In this document: in pieces, positions 53,286 to 63,808 of the stretch
Numbering within the stretch: position 1 is the first letter of the stretch
Layout of the letters: each line of letters starts with the position of its first letter
From: Pseudogracilibacillus sp037072025
Lineage (GTDB): Bacteria > Bacillota > Bacilli > Bacillales > Amphibacillaceae
NCBI RefSeq assembly: GCF_037072025.1
Contig: NZ_JAXHDD010000003.1
Span: 88,755-152,754 of the forward strand
Length of the DNA stretch: 64,000 nucleotides
Direction of reading: 5' to 3'
Translations under genes and position numbers: made by a program
Notes under the pieces: generated by a model
What the model was told of the DNA's origin: nothing
Databases searched by the model: none
What the model saw: the letters and a program-made list of their open reading frames with translations, nothing else

Positions 53286-54452
53286 ATGAAAATCACTGTC
53301 GCGGGCACTGGTTATGTCGGTCTATCCAACGCTGTTCTATTAGCTCAACATAATGAAGTAATTGCATTAGATATCGTGCAAGAGAAAGTTGATATAATTA
53401 ATAATAAGCAGTCACCGATCGTTGATACTGAAATATCCAAGTTTTTAACAGAGAAAGACTTACACTTAAGGGCAACGATGGATACGGAAGTAGCTTTTAA
53501 AGATGCTGAATTTGTCATCATTTCAACCCCTACTAATTATGATCCAGAACAGGATTTTTTTGATACAAGCTCTGTTGAGACAGTTATTGATAATGTATTA
53601 ACTATTAACCCGGATGCTACGATGGTAATTAAATCTACCATTCCTGTTGGTTATACGAAAGCTATTAGTGAGAGGTTCAATACAAACAACATTATTTTCT
53701 CGCCAGAATTTTTGCGAGAAGGACAAGCGTTGTACGATAATTTGTATCCTTCTAGGATTATTGTAGGGGAACAGTCTGAACGTGCAAAGAAGTTCGCTAA
53801 TTTATTAGCTGAAGGTGCAATTAAAGAGAATATCCCTATGTTATTTACAGATTCTACCGAAGCTGAGGCAATCAAACTGTTTGCTAATACGTATCTTGCT
53901 ATGCGTGTTTCTTTCTTTAATGAGTTAGATACATATGCGGAGTTAAAAGGTTTAGATACGAAGCAGATTGTTGAAGGAATTGGTTATGATCCACGGATTG
54001 GTGACCATTATAACAACCCTTCATTCGGTTATGGTGGATACTGCTTGCCGAAGGATACTAAGCAATTATTAGCGAACTTTAAAGATGTTCCAAATAATAT
54101 CATCACAGCTATTGTTGATGCCAATGATACAAGAAAAGCTCACATTGCAGATATGATTTTAACTAGAAAACCGGAAGTTGTAGGAATCTATCGTTTAACG
54201 ATGAAAACGGGATCGGATAATTTTAGACAATCAGCGATCCAAGGAGTTATTGATCGGATTAAGGATTATGGTATAGATGTTGTTGTATATGAGCCGGTGT
54301 TGGAAGCTAATGAATTTGATGGATTACGAGTTATCAAGGATTTTGGAGATTTTAAAGAGGTTTCTGATGTTATTGTTGCTAACCGATTATCAGAAGGCCT
54401 TGAAGAGGTAAAAGAAAAAGTGTATACGAGAGATTTGTTTAGCAGAGATTAA
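53286..54452 (+). CDS. ugd: UDP-glucose 6-dehydrogenase, short form
   Basis: A 388-residue enzyme: NAD site MKITVAGTGYVGLSNAVLLA, STPTNYD, VIKSTIPVGYT, SPEFLREG, the central EAEAIKLFANTYLAMRVSFF, and the catalytic Cys in GYGGYCLPKDTKQ. It matches HasB/Klebsiella-type Ugd in length. It oxidises UDP-glucose to UDP-glucuronic acid, giving an acidic EPS. GAGGATG precedes the ATG. GalU upstream supplies its substrate. Confidence 0.92.
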   Translation: MKITVAGTGYVGLSNAVLLAQHNEVIALDIVQEKVDIINNKQSPIVDTEISKFLTEKDLHLRATMDTEVAFKDAEFVIISTPTNYDPEQDFFDTSSVETVIDNVLTINPDATMVIKSTIPVGYTKAISERFNTNNIIFSPEFLREGQALYDNLYPSRIIVGEQSERAKKFANLLAEGAIKENIPMLFTDSTEAEAIKLFANTYLAMRVSFFNELDTYAELKGLDTKQIVEGIGYDPRIGDHYNNPSFGYGGYCLPKDTKQLLANFKDVPNNIITAIVDANDTRKAHIADMILTRKPEVVGIYRLTMKTGSDNFRQSAIQGVIDRIKDYGIDVVVYEPVLEANEFDGLRVIKDFGDFKEVSDVIVANRLSEGLEEVKEKVYTRDLFSRD

Positions 54453-54464
54453 GTTATATTAGAG

Positions 54465-54600
54465 GTGAATTATACAAATTCTATTCCACTTCATATTCAA
54501 TTAAAAAAAGATAATAGAAGATAAAATATTTAATGGTGAATTTACTAATAAAAACCTTAGTGAACGGCAAATATGGGCTTGGAACCTTGATGCTAGTATA
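54465..54600 (+). pseudogene. GntR-family regulator, N-terminal remnant
   Basis: After an AGAGGTG, GTG 54465 opens NYTNSIPLHIQLKK. Following a 1-base shift in an A run it continues IIEDKIFNGEFTNKNLSERQI. This is the start of a GntR helix-turn-helix domain (PLxIQLKxIIxDKIxxG...LSERQ). It is cut off by the IS3 element. Confidence 0.5.
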
Positions 54601-54606
54601 GTTTCA

Positions 54607-55696
54607 TGGACACATCTAAGTTAAATTTATACAATGAATTTCAAGGAGGATGTGTCCGATGAGTACAAGAAATAATGGGAAACGATATAACGATGATTTC
54701 CGTAAAATGATTGTCGATCTTTATAATTCTGGAAGTTCTGTAAAAGATTTAAGCAGCGAGTATGGCGTATCTGATGTCACCATTTATAAATGGATTAAGG
54801 ATTTAACCCCGAATGAAGGAACCGATGGCAAGGGGATTACTCCGAAAGATATAGATGCCATTGAAAAAGAGAACTTTCGCTTGAAACAGGAGCTTGAAAT
54901 CCTAAAAAAGGCTATGGCCATATTCGCTCGAAAGTAAGTGACACAGAACTAACTGAATTTATTACAGAACATAAAGATGATTATCCCATTCGTACGATGT
55001 GCGAAACGCTTGATATACCTAAAAGTACCTACTACCAATCTTTAAATAAAACAGAATCGAATCGTGACCGTGAAAACCGTGTATTCACAGAAAAGATCGT
55101 ACAGATTCATGAAGAGAGTAAGGAACGATATGGTGCACCTAAGATTCATGAAATGCTTGAAAAACAGGGGCACAAGATCAGCTTAAAACGAGTTCAACGC
55201 TTGATGAAAGAAGCTGGTATCCGATCCATAATCGTTAAAAAATTCCGTCCGACACCTAGTAAAGAAAAGATTGTAGAACGAGAAAATATTATTAACAGGG
55301 ATTTTCTACGACAACGATTAACCAAAAGTGGGTTGGTGATATAACGTATATTCACACGCTTCGTGATGGTTGGTGTTATCTTGCATCTGTATTAGATCTA
55401 CATTCCAGGAAAGTAATTGGATATTCATTTTCACGATCAATGACAACTGAATTGGTAGAAAAGGCTTTAGAAAATGCTTATGTCACACTGAAGCCTGATG
55501 ATGGCGTCATATTCCATTCTGATTTGGGTTCACAATATACAAGTGATTCTTTCTCCGAAAAGATTCAGATCTATATGATGACACATTCCTTTAGCCACAA
55601 GGGAAGTCCCTATGACAACGCTTGTATTGAGTCTTTTCATGCGATTTTAAAGAAAGAAGAAGTAAATCACGTCAAATACTTGATTTTTAACGCTGC
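54607..55696 (+). mobile_element. IS3-family (IS150-type) element, 3'-truncated
   Basis: Left end TGGACACATC with a nested GGATGTGTCC just before the orfA start. The two-frame transposase follows. The right end is missing: at about 55697 the sequence passes into an IS1634-type remnant in the middle of orfB. Confidence 0.75.
54659..55696 (+). pseudogene. IS3-family transposase orfA-orfB, frameshifted and truncated
   Basis: OrfA (54659-54937, 92 residues) has the HTH (VKDLSSEYGVSDVTIYKWIK) and leucine-zipper end, and starts behind AAGGAGG. The programmed -1 slip site A-AAA-AAG lies at 54904-54910. OrfB runs on in the -1 frame (SKVSDTELTEF...YGAPKIHEML). It breaks near 55300, where IINRDFLRQ should read RDFSTTTINQKWVGDITYI. 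The rest (DGVIFHSDLGSQYTS; SPYDNACIESFHAILKKEE) holds the second D and E of the DDE triad but is cut at about 55696. Confidence 0.82.
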
Positions 55697-57311
55697 GAGA
55701 AATGGAGTGGGATGAATAAAGCTGCAATCTACCCCTTGAACTCGATTAAAGGCACTGGTTATTAATATGCTTTGTGATCGGTAACCGTTGTATCACGTGC
55801 AACAATTTTTTGAAGAACAAGATGTAGAGATGTTGTTTCGTTTAGATGTGAAGGCTGAAGATTTAAATGAATACGTACTACTAGGACGCTCAATTGATGC
55901 GCTGTTCCAAGCCAACCCGTGGAAAGTGTATTCAACGTTGGCCATTTCAACCTGCCTTAAACTGGGCATACCACTTGGCAGACTGCATAATGATACGACA
56001 TCTTACTCTGTATACGGAGAGTACAATACATTAGAAAAAATAGAGAAGTCGGATGAATCATCAAAGGATTTAGAAATTACGTACGGACACAGTAAGCAAC
56101 ATTGCCCTAATTTAAAACAGACTGTACTTGGTATGAGTGTTACATCTGAGCGTATCCCAGTTCTAGCCACCATAGAAAACGGAAATACCGATGATAAAAC
56201 GTGGAACTTCACATTCATTCAAAAACTTCGTGAAATGTTGTCAAAAGAAGAATGTGATCAACTACCTTATCAAGCTGATTCCGCTTTGATAACAAAGGAA
56301 AACCTGAGGGAAATACGAGGATATCTCCATTTTATCTACCGACTTCCGGAAACATTCAACTTAAGCTTGGAGCTAAAAGAAAGGGCATGGAGAAAGGACA
56401 AATGGGAAGAGGTCGGTCAGTTGGGATCAAAAAAAGGCTGCTTCCTATAAACTCCAGTCCTATATAGAAGAGTTGGATGGTTACTCATATCGCTTTGTAG
56501 TGGTCTATTCAGATAAGCTTACTGAACAAAAAGAGAAAACCTTCCTGCTTAACTTAGGAAAAGACGCACAAAACTTCAAAAGGTGATTGATGCATTTGAA
56601 AATACCGTTTTTCATTGTGAATCAGATGCACAAGAGGCTTTGGAAATGTTTAAAAAGGAACATTCTAGCCACTATTTTCACTATTCGTTTACGATTAGAC
56701 CGGAAGAACAAGTCGAAAAACGGAAAAAGCGGGGACGTCCGAAAAAGGGAGAGGTTCCTAAAACCATAACGGTGTATCGTCCCCATCTCTAACGTCTGGA
56801 GGAAATCAAGGAAGTGATAGAAGAAAAGAAACGCAAATTAAGTACGTTCATACTTATTACGGATAAATGTGACGATCAGGAAATGACGAATTAGGACATT
56901 CTTAAAACCTATAAAGGGCAAGAAGCTACCGAGACTCGCTTTCGCATTTTAAAGAGCCCGCAAATGATTGATAGCGTTTTCTTGAAAAAACCTAGTCGTG
57001 TGGCAGCACTGAGAATTGTTTTCGTAATGGCACTACTGATCTATGGCATTTTGGAAAACTGGGTTCGGGAAAACATGAAACAAGAGACGGATCCCCTTGT
57101 TTTAGCTGGGAATAGGAAACTGTTCCAACCAACTGGGTAAGTATTGTTAAAAGAACTTAGGGGAATTAAAGTCATATATATTCAACAAAATGGAGAGACA
57201 CTTCGTTTTCTTCCGGATAATATTAGAGAACAATGTAAACGAATCCTTGAACTTGCAGGGTATGATTTATCTATCTACGTTTCGAAACAAGCAGAAAAAG
57301 TTATGGTTTAA
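55697..57311 (+). pseudogene. IS1634-family transposase remnant
   Basis: From KALVINMLCDR, then a stop, PLYHVQQFFEEQDVEMLFRL onward, the sequence follows IS1634-type transposases: VLGRSIDALFQANPWK-like spacing, HNDTTSYSVYGEY, TYGHSKQHCPNLKQTVLGMS, then PYQADSALITKENL with DDE residues. The end LKELRGIKVIYIQQNGETLR is also typical. It has at least four frame changes and stops, and the N-terminal region is missing. It replaced the 3' end of the IS3 element. Confidence 0.75.
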
Positions 57312-57743
57312 CGGATAAAGAAGGGATTATGGATAAAATATGTCGAATAAAGAGGGAAAGAGAGAAGAATGTCAATTTTGCTTTCTCTCAAATAAATTTG
57401 GTGCACTGTGTACATGAAATTCATATACACCCTTAAGTAAAGGATGAAATGTCTTATTCAATTAAATTACCTCCAATTCTAGTACGGGTACTTTATCACT
57501 CTGTCTCTACACATATTACTAAAATATCTTCTCACTAGCATTGTATTAAATTTTAATAAAGGTGAATCAATTTTATAATAGCTATTTTTTAATGCAAATA
57601 CCTATGCATTTTCAAGTATTGTGGTGATTTGTCTATTTAAGTTTAGTGTGCGGATAATATTAATCACTCTCTTTCTAATTCTTTTTTCTTACTTTTTGTG
57701 ATACAATTTAACAGACTTTGTATGAAGGGAAGTAAAATTTTTA
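57312..57743. other. Intergenic stretch before epsG
   Basis: 430 AT-rich bases from the end of the IS1634 remnant to epsG. No gene seen. The epsG promoter must lie here if the gene is not read from the IS. A TTGTGATACAATTTAACAG stretch near 57697 could hold part of one. Confidence 0.35.
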
Positions 57744-58823
57744 ATGAAAATCTACCTATTTGTAGTCATAACATTAATTTTATTAGGATTAGCTTTCAAG
57801 ATTGTTAATATGGTAACAGAGCAAGAGCTTCAGCAAAAGCTTCCTACATACTTTTATATAATACCTAGTTTTGTATTACTATTTTTTATCTCAACATTTC
57901 GAGGTGATTTTACTACTGACTACAAAAACTATTCGGATCTTTTCAGCCTTTATAATAAGTATAGTTTTATAGACTTACTAAATGCTGATTTTCAAAACGA
58001 AATAGGTTTTATATATCTAAATAAAATAACAGGGCTTTTCACCGATGATGTTATCTATTTTTTTGCTATTATGACTTTTGTTATACTCTTTGGTTTTTTT
58101 CATCACTTTAAAAAGTACTCAGTCAATCTATGGTTAAGTGTTTTAATGTTTGTGACAGCCGGATCATACTATGCATCTTTTAATATAACAAGACACATTT
58201 TCGCAGTTGCAATTGTTTTTGTTGGTTCTAAATTTTTGTATGAACGTAAGTTTTTTAAATGGGTTTTAGTTGTTATTATTGCTTCTTTATTTCACAAAAC
58301 AGCAATAATAATGATACCTTTTTATTTTATTCTTAATTTCAGAATCAGAATACGAAACTGGATATTAATAGTTATTGGTAGTGTAATTACAATTTTACTA
58401 TTCGATAATATTGTTCAATTTGCTCAACAATATTTTTATGAACAATACACTGACGATTCATATGGTATGTGGGGACAGGCAATCACCAATGCAGTTCTGC
58501 CAATTTCATTTTTAACATTTTGCTTATTTAACATCAAAAAAATTGACCCGAAAAACACTATACACCGAATATGGTTTAATGCTGTTATCTTTTATGCATT
58601 TTTTAACGTATTAGCACTACAAGTCGAAATGGTAGAAAGAATAGGACGTTTTTTCGCTCCATATGCATTATTGTTAATACCGTTCTTTTTTTCAAAAATG
58701 CAAAACAAGCATTTAAGAGTGATTTATATGTTGGTTTTAATCTTTACGCTCGTATTATATAACTATGTTATTTTAGCAGATTCTGTGTTCGACCCATATT
58801 ATTTCATTTGGGATGTTAGATAA
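57744..58823 (+). CDS. epsG: EpsG-family polysaccharide polymerase
   Basis: A 359-residue membrane protein with about ten helices and the family N-terminal FFISTFRGDFTTDYKNYSDL and FNITRHIFAVAIVFVGSKFL motifs (RGxxxDxxxY and NxxRQ/H-type). EpsG proteins are the Wzy-like polymerases of many Firmicute EPS loci. It is separated from the rest of the locus by IS remnants but has kept an intact frame, which supports a required function now that the other polymerase gene is broken. Confidence 0.87.
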   Translation: MKIYLFVVITLILLGLAFKIVNMVTEQELQQKLPTYFYIIPSFVLLFFISTFRGDFTTDYKNYSDLFSLYNKYSFIDLLNADFQNEIGFIYLNKITGLFTDDVIYFFAIMTFVILFGFFHHFKKYSVNLWLSVLMFVTAGSYYASFNITRHIFAVAIVFVGSKFLYERKFFKWVLVVIIASLFHKTAIIMIPFYFILNFRIRIRNWILIVIGSVITILLFDNIVQFAQQYFYEQYTDDSYGMWGQAITNAVLPISFLTFCLFNIKKIDPKNTIHRIWFNAVIFYAFFNVLALQVEMVERIGRFFAPYALLLIPFFFSKMQNKHLRVIYMLVLIFTLVLYNYVILADSVFDPYYFIWDVR

Positions 58824-58891
58824 ATCGAGTAGGAGACTAATCATTAATTGATTAGTCGACTTCTCACACCACTTATCTAGACTTCTGTAAT

Positions 58892-58985
58892 ATTGTATTA
58901 TTCCGACTTTTATAAGTTAGCCATCAAAACCACAAGGTCTTTATTTGTTTTTGATGGCTCATAGCTTAAAGGGTCGGAATAATGT
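58892..58985. repeat. Long imperfect inverted repeat at the recombinase end
   Basis: Outer arms ATTATTCCGAC / GTCGGAATAAT and inner arms GCCATCAAAA / TTTTTGATGGC, joined by a less conserved bulge, around a CACAAGGTCTTTATTTG loop. The arms total about 40 bases each side. It abuts the stop of the recombinase remnant. It may be that element's terminus or recombination site, or a strong terminator. Confidence 0.6.
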
Positions 58986-59590
58986 CTATAATAAACCATA
59001 AAGACGTTTGATTAATTCATCATCATTCTGCCATGATGTAACTTTCTGATTCCGTGACAATGGATTTAGGCTGTTTGTTGCTTTTTTTATAGCTTTTTGT
59101 TTCATTTGTGTATCAGTATATGCATAGGACTTAGTTGTATCCAACTGTGCATGTCCCAACCATTTCGACAAGAGTGGGAGCGGCATACCACCGCGGGAAA
59201 GATGCATTGCTCTGAAATGACGAAACATATGCGGATGAAGACCTTCAGGCACTTTATTGCATTGTTCCCTCGTTAATTTCTGATATCGTTTCATAAATTT
59301 TGCGACATTATCAGCTGACATTGCCTTTCTTTTCTCTTTTTGTATAACGTAGAATAAAAATTCATTTGTAACCTTTCCGTCATGGAAAATTCGAATATAA
59401 ATATTAAAGTGATCAATGGTTCTCGCATGAGTGGTACGATTCTTATTTTGTTTCCTTTTCCTGTTAATACTGCATGAGAATCCTTTGTAGACAAACGAAT
59501 ATCACTGACTTTTATGTTAAGTACTTCCTGATTTCTGCCGGCGGTATCGTACATCAATATATAGTTGTTCTTACGTATGGACGAATCCAA
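58986..59590 (-). pseudogene. Tyrosine recombinase/integrase remnant
   Basis: Two frames on the minus strand. The first holds the catalytic Arg region (AGRNQEVLNIKVSDIRL) and VLTGKGNKIRIVPLM. The second (58986-59321) holds the HxxR box HPHMFRHFRAMHLSRGG, LSKWLGHAQLDTTKSYAY with the nucleophilic Tyr, and a basic tail. A frameshift lies near 59300-59330. The N-terminal SAM-like domain is missing where an IS3 remnant joins. Confidence 0.75.
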
Positions 59591-60169
59591 ATGGCTTTTA
59601 TGCCCTCTTCCCGCATGTAGTTGCCCACTGTTTTTTGGTTATGATGTGGCCCCTGCATTGTAGGATTGACGGTATTTTGGGCGCTCCATAAATCTGATGT
59701 GATTCATGATAAATTTCTGTGATTTTAGTTTTAATATCCTTTTTTCTTATTTCTTGTTTTGAGGTGTTCGCTTTTTCCATCTAATATTCTGATGTAGAAA
59801 CGCCCAATATTTTGAGCACACTGTTAACAGAAATCTTGCGTATCTTTGTTATTTGATTGGTTGATTCATAGATTGTTTCTGTTAATTGCTCAGTATGCTC
59901 ACAGCCTTTTTTAGGATTTCAAGGGCATCCTTTGAATCTCGCAACTCCTTTTTAAGGCGGACAATTTATTTTTCGGCATCGTTGGCATGGTTTCAGTATC
60001 CACGGTGATCAACCACACCATTGTTGTTCTTGGCGGCTGACACCAATTTTCCAAGTGTAGATTCGCCAATTTTTAGATCCTTTGCCGCCTGTCCTAAGGT
60101 TTTACCAGATGAATAATAATTGACTGCATCTTGCTTGAATTCCGCATTAAATTGCCTGCGTTTTGCCAT
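59586..60169 (-). pseudogene. IS3-family element remnant (orfA and orfB start)
   Basis: ATG 60169 behind GGGGAG starts orfA (RRQFNAEFKQDAVNYYSSGK, then TLGQAAKDLKIGESTLGKLV), which ends early at about 59996. After a degenerate stretch, orfB pieces follow (TEIYHESHQIYGAPKI, then in another frame VGNYMREEGIKAIWI). The remainder of orfB has been replaced by the integrase remnant. A different IS3 subgroup from the one at 54607. Confidence 0.72.
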
Positions 60170-60457
60170 ATCACAATCTCCCCAAGTTAATAATATTGTA
60201 TACTATATTAAACTAGGAAATCTCTCTATTTGAGGTAATTGCGATGTCCCAAACCTAAAGCGGAACGCGGGATTGGGAGCCGCGCAAAATTAATTTTCTC
60301 CCAAAAATAAACGGTATAATGCGCTTTGGCGAGTATGAATGTAGGCAAATAGCCAAAATCCACCCCAAAAGACAAAAAAACAGATGAAACCTTGTCCCAA
60401 TTGGGTTATGATGGTGTTAACAACAACAAAACCAAAACCACGGGAGGTTCATCTGTT

Positions 60458-60706
60458 ATGGCTATTATACCACAAATGAATTTATTTTCATGGACTGAAA
60501 TTGAAGAATTGGGAGATTTAGATCGATTGCGCTTGGCGATTGAATATATGCCCGATGATAAATTGATGCGCATTTTGGAAAAAGAAAGGAAGAACGGTAG
60601 GGATGACTATCCGATTCGTGTCGTTTGGAATACCATTTTGGCCGGAATTGTTTTCGAACATAAAACGATAGAGTCCCTCATTCGGGAATTTGATTACAGC
60701 CAATGA
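60458..60706 (+). pseudogene. Transposase N-terminal fragment
   Basis: ATG 60458 behind GGGAGG opens MAIIPQMNLFSWTEIEELGD, then LDRLRLAIEYMPDDKLMRIL and VWNTILAGIVFEHKTIESLI. This is the N-terminal region of an IS1182/IS5-like DDE transposase. It stops after 82 residues at the border with an IS21-type end, so only the first fifth or so is left. The stretch 60170-60457 before it holds its left end and a GC-rich hairpin (GCGGGATTGGGAGCCGCGC). Confidence 0.6.
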
Positions 60707-60850
60707 AATGTACCACTAGTGACATCTTTTGTACCAACTAATGCCACAAAATGTACCAGTGAATGACAAGCTGTTTACCGGACCATACCTCCTGTATAAT
60801 TAATGAGCACATTCAAAAGTGTGACATTATTTATACAGGAGGTTTTTTGC

Positions 60851-60919
60851 ATGATCCATTATCGAAAGATTCTGGAACTACATGATGAGGGTATTAGCTT
60901 GAATACTGCGGTTAAATAG
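60851..60919 (+). pseudogene. IS21-type istA N-terminal fragment
   Basis: Behind ACAGGAGG, ATG 60851 opens MIHYRKILELHDEGISLNTA, similar in layout to the start of the istA gene at 61309 (KYREILRLHAQEVTQRGIA), then stops at TAG 60917-60919. Repeated GTACCA motifs at 60710-60770 look like the multiple terminal repeats of an IS21 left end. A second, older IS21-type element therefore lies in front of the complete one. Confidence 0.5.
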
Positions 60920-61186
60920 CCCCACCTCTGCGGACTTTTGCTCCACCATTTGCGGGCGAAAGCTCCAAGAGTGCGGAAGCTGCTCCGAGAATATATCCTA
61001 ATCCTTCGGATGTTGTACTCGATGAGATTTATCAGTGCGGTGTTTAATATCGGTGGGTGCAGAGAGATGAACCACTTAGTACAAGGAAAAGACCACCAGC
61101 TATTACACAGCTAGTGGTCTTACTATCAGTCTTCTAACCTTTCTTTAATAAGTTTGCTGATTACAGCCATCCGATTGAACCGGTTG
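60920..61186. other. Gap between IS remnants
   Basis: Begins GCCCCACCTCTGC, which matches the sequence just outside the right end of the IS21 element (63970-63985, reverse). Contains a hairpin AAGACCACCAGCT / AGCTAGTGGTCTT (61089-61121). No gene seen. Confidence 0.4.
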
Positions 61187-61308
61187 TGCCATCTTTTTGA
61201 TCCACCTCTGCCATAGATTTGATCCACTTAAGACGAAACTGATCCATTCTCCTATATAATAAAGGAGCACATTCGTGCAAATTTATTAATTATATGGGAG
61301 GTTTTTTT

Positions 61309-62874
61309 GTGGTTAAATATCGAGAAATATTAAGGCTTCATGCACAGGAAGTCACGCAAAGGGGGATAGCTTCAAGCACTGGTCATTCTAGGAATACGAT
61401 TAGAGATGTACTTAAACGAACAAAAGAGAAGGATATTCAATGGCCGTTGGAAAATGACATCACAGACTTGGATTTACAAATTATATTGTATCCAAAGAAA
61501 CAAATATCATCTGATCATCGCCGGACGCCAGATGGAGAGCATATTCATAAAGAGTTGGCTAAATCAGGTGTGACATTATCTCTTTTATGGGACGAGTATT
61601 CTTTACAGTGCAGGCAGAATGATGAAATTCCATATAGCTATCGACAATTCTGTAGGTTTTACAACGAGTATGCAAGAAAAACAAAAGCAACCATGCGCAT
61701 TAAAAGAAAACCTGGAGAACAAATGGAAGTAGACTGGGCAGGACAAACCATGCATCTTACAAATAATTTAACAGGAGAAGAGATTCCTGTTTATATTTTT
61801 GTTTCTGCATTGCCATGTAGTCAATATGCGTACGTGGAAGGATTCCTGTCTATGAACACAGAGAGTTGGATTACAGCTCACATTCATGCTTTTGAGTTTT
61901 TTGGAGGAGTAGCAAGGGTTATCGTTCCAGATAATTTAAAGACTGGGGTGACAAAAGCTTCACGTACTGATCCAATTATTAATCAAAGCTATCAGGAAAT
62001 GACCGAACATTATCAAACTACTATTATTCCAGCACGGGTGCGCAGTCCAAGAGATAAGGCAAGCGTAGAAGGAAATGTTGGTCATATATCAACCTGGATA
62101 ATTGCTTCCTTACGAAACGAAAAGTTCTTTTCCCTATTGGAACTAAACAAAGCTATTAGGGAAAAGCTAGCTATAGTCAATACAAAGCCATTTCAGAAAA
62201 AGGAAGGGAATAGACAGGAAGCGTTTTTAAATGAAGAGAAGTTCGCTTTAGCGCCCCTGCCTCATTCACAGTATGAGATCGCAAGCTGGGCAAAAACTGT
62301 TGTCCAACCTGACTATCATATAAAAGTTGACGGGAATTTTTATTCAGTTCCTTACGATTATATCAAATGCGCGGTAGACATACGAGTAACGAGAAATATA
62401 ATTGAAGCCTTTTATAAGAATATACGGATTGCTTCTCATAAAAGGTCTACCAAGACGGATGGAGATTTCATTACTCTTCCCGATCATATGCCTAGGGACC
62501 ACAGGAAGTATGCAGAATTCGATAAGGAATTTATTTTAGAGTGGGGTGCGGCTGCAGGGCCATCTACCTTATTAACAATTGAGAGAATCATAGAATCTTA
62601 TCCAACAGAGAAACAAGGACTAAAGTCCACATATGGATTGATGAAGCTTGCGGATAAATTCTCCATCGAACGCATAGAGAAGGCATGTGAAAGAGTCTTG
62701 TCTTATACGCCAAGACCAAAGTTAAAAAGCATACAGACTATCTTAAAAACAGGACATGATAAATTACCATTAGAAAGTGCAAAAACAGAATCTAGCACAC
62801 GAAGGAACGAGAATGCTTATGGATTCACTCGTGGAGCTAATTATTATGGAGGAACCGATAATGACAACAGATAA
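61309..62874 (+). CDS. istA: IS21 transposase IstA
   Basis: 521 residues from GTG 61309, seven bases after GGGAGG. N-terminal HTH (KYREILRLHAQEVTQRGIAS...TGHSRNTIRDVL), then the DDE integrase core: EQMEVDWAGQTM, VPDNLKTGV and RDKASVEGNV carry the D, D and E. A C-terminal Mu-type beta-barrel part follows (VDGNFYSVPYDYI). It overlaps istB by 14 bases, the normal coupling. The frame looks intact. Confidence 0.92.
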   Translation: MVKYREILRLHAQEVTQRGIASSTGHSRNTIRDVLKRTKEKDIQWPLENDITDLDLQIILYPKKQISSDHRRTPDGEHIHKELAKSGVTLSLLWDEYSLQCRQNDEIPYSYRQFCRFYNEYARKTKATMRIKRKPGEQMEVDWAGQTMHLTNNLTGEEIPVYIFVSALPCSQYAYVEGFLSMNTESWITAHIHAFEFFGGVARVIVPDNLKTGVTKASRTDPIINQSYQEMTEHYQTTIIPARVRSPRDKASVEGNVGHISTWIIASLRNEKFFSLLELNKAIREKLAIVNTKPFQKKEGNRQEAFLNEEKFALAPLPHSQYEIASWAKTVVQPDYHIKVDGNFYSVPYDYIKCAVDIRVTRNIIEAFYKNIRIASHKRSTKTDGDFITLPDHMPRDHRKYAEFDKEFILEWGAAAGPSTLLTIERIIESYPTEKQGLKSTYGLMKLADKFSIERIEKACERVLSYTPRPKLKSIQTILKTGHDKLPLESAKTESSTRRNENAYGFTRGANYYGGTDNDNR

Positions 62875-63611
62875 TACGCTAACGAAGTTAAATGAAATGA
62901 GAATGTCTGCGATGGCAGAAACATTTAGAGAGCAGTTAAGGAATACAGATTACCAAGAACTATCTTTTGAGGATCGTTTTGGATTACTGGTTGATATTGA
63001 ATGGTCTAGAAGACAAAACAATAAGCTCGATCGCCTAATCAAATCAGCTGAATTACGTGACACACAAGCGTGTATTGAGGATATAGAATACCATCCGGAT
63101 CGGAAGTTAGATAAAGCGCAAATTTTACGTTTAGCAACAGGTAATTATATTGAAGAGCATCACAACATTATATTAATGGGTGCTTCGGGAAATGGGAAGA
63201 CGTACTTAGCCTGTGCATTCGGTATCGCTGCATGCCGTCAATTTCACAAAGTGAAATACATTCGATTGCCTGACCTATTGGACGAATTGGCAATCGCAAG
63301 AGGGGAAGGGACATACAGGAAGGTTATGAAAAAATACAAGAGTGTAAACTTACTCATCTTAGATGAGTGGCTACTAACCCCATTTAAAGGAGACTGAGGC
63401 AAGAGATCTTCTTGAAATTATAGAAGCACGCCATCAGCATGGTTCCACTCTATTTTGTTCCCAATTCGATCCGAGAGGTTGGCATGATAAGATTGGTGAG
63501 GGTACACTAGCAGACGCCATTCTAGACAGGATTGTACACGATTCCTACAATATACTTATTGACGGTACAGTCTCCATGAGAGAACGTCATGGATTGGCAG
63601 CAACCAAATGA
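62861..63611 (+). pseudogene. istB: IS21 helper ATPase IstB, frameshifted
   Basis: ATG 62861 behind GGAGGAACC. N-terminal helices, then Walker A ILMGASGNGKTYLACAFG and Walker B LLILDEW. One extra T near 63383 (CCATTTAAAG for CCATTAAAG) ends the frame at 63397. The continuation (EARDLLEIIEARHQHGSTLF, then CSQFDPRGWHDKIG and DGTVSMRERHG) is intact in the other frame to 63611. A single-base event has therefore inactivated the helper, unless sequencing error or slippage is involved. Confidence 0.85.
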
Positions 63612-63808
63612 TACCTGAGGAAGTAGAACTCCGTATAGCAAGGTATTTCTTTCACATGTATTTACCTGATGACGTAATGAGGAGTCTGGAAGCGAAGCTA
63701 TTACCTTCATGTATTGGGATGGATGAAGAAGAATTAGACCATAATGAACTCGTTCGCTGGGCTCTTGAGATTATGGATAAACAACTAGACGGAAAACGCT
63801 TAAAATAA
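63608..63808 (+). CDS. Third small ORF of the IS21 element
   Basis: A 66-residue acidic protein (MIPEEVELRIARYFFHMYLP, then MDEEELDHNELVRWALEIMD) whose ATG overlaps the istB stop as ATGA. It ends 160 bases inside the right terminal repeat, so it belongs to the IS. No clear ribosome site; translational coupling to istB is likely. I recognise no family. Typical IS21 elements carry only istA and istB. Confidence 0.5.
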   Translation: MIPEEVELRIARYFFHMYLPDDVMRSLEAKLLPSCIGMDEEELDHNELVRWALEIMDKQLDGKRLK

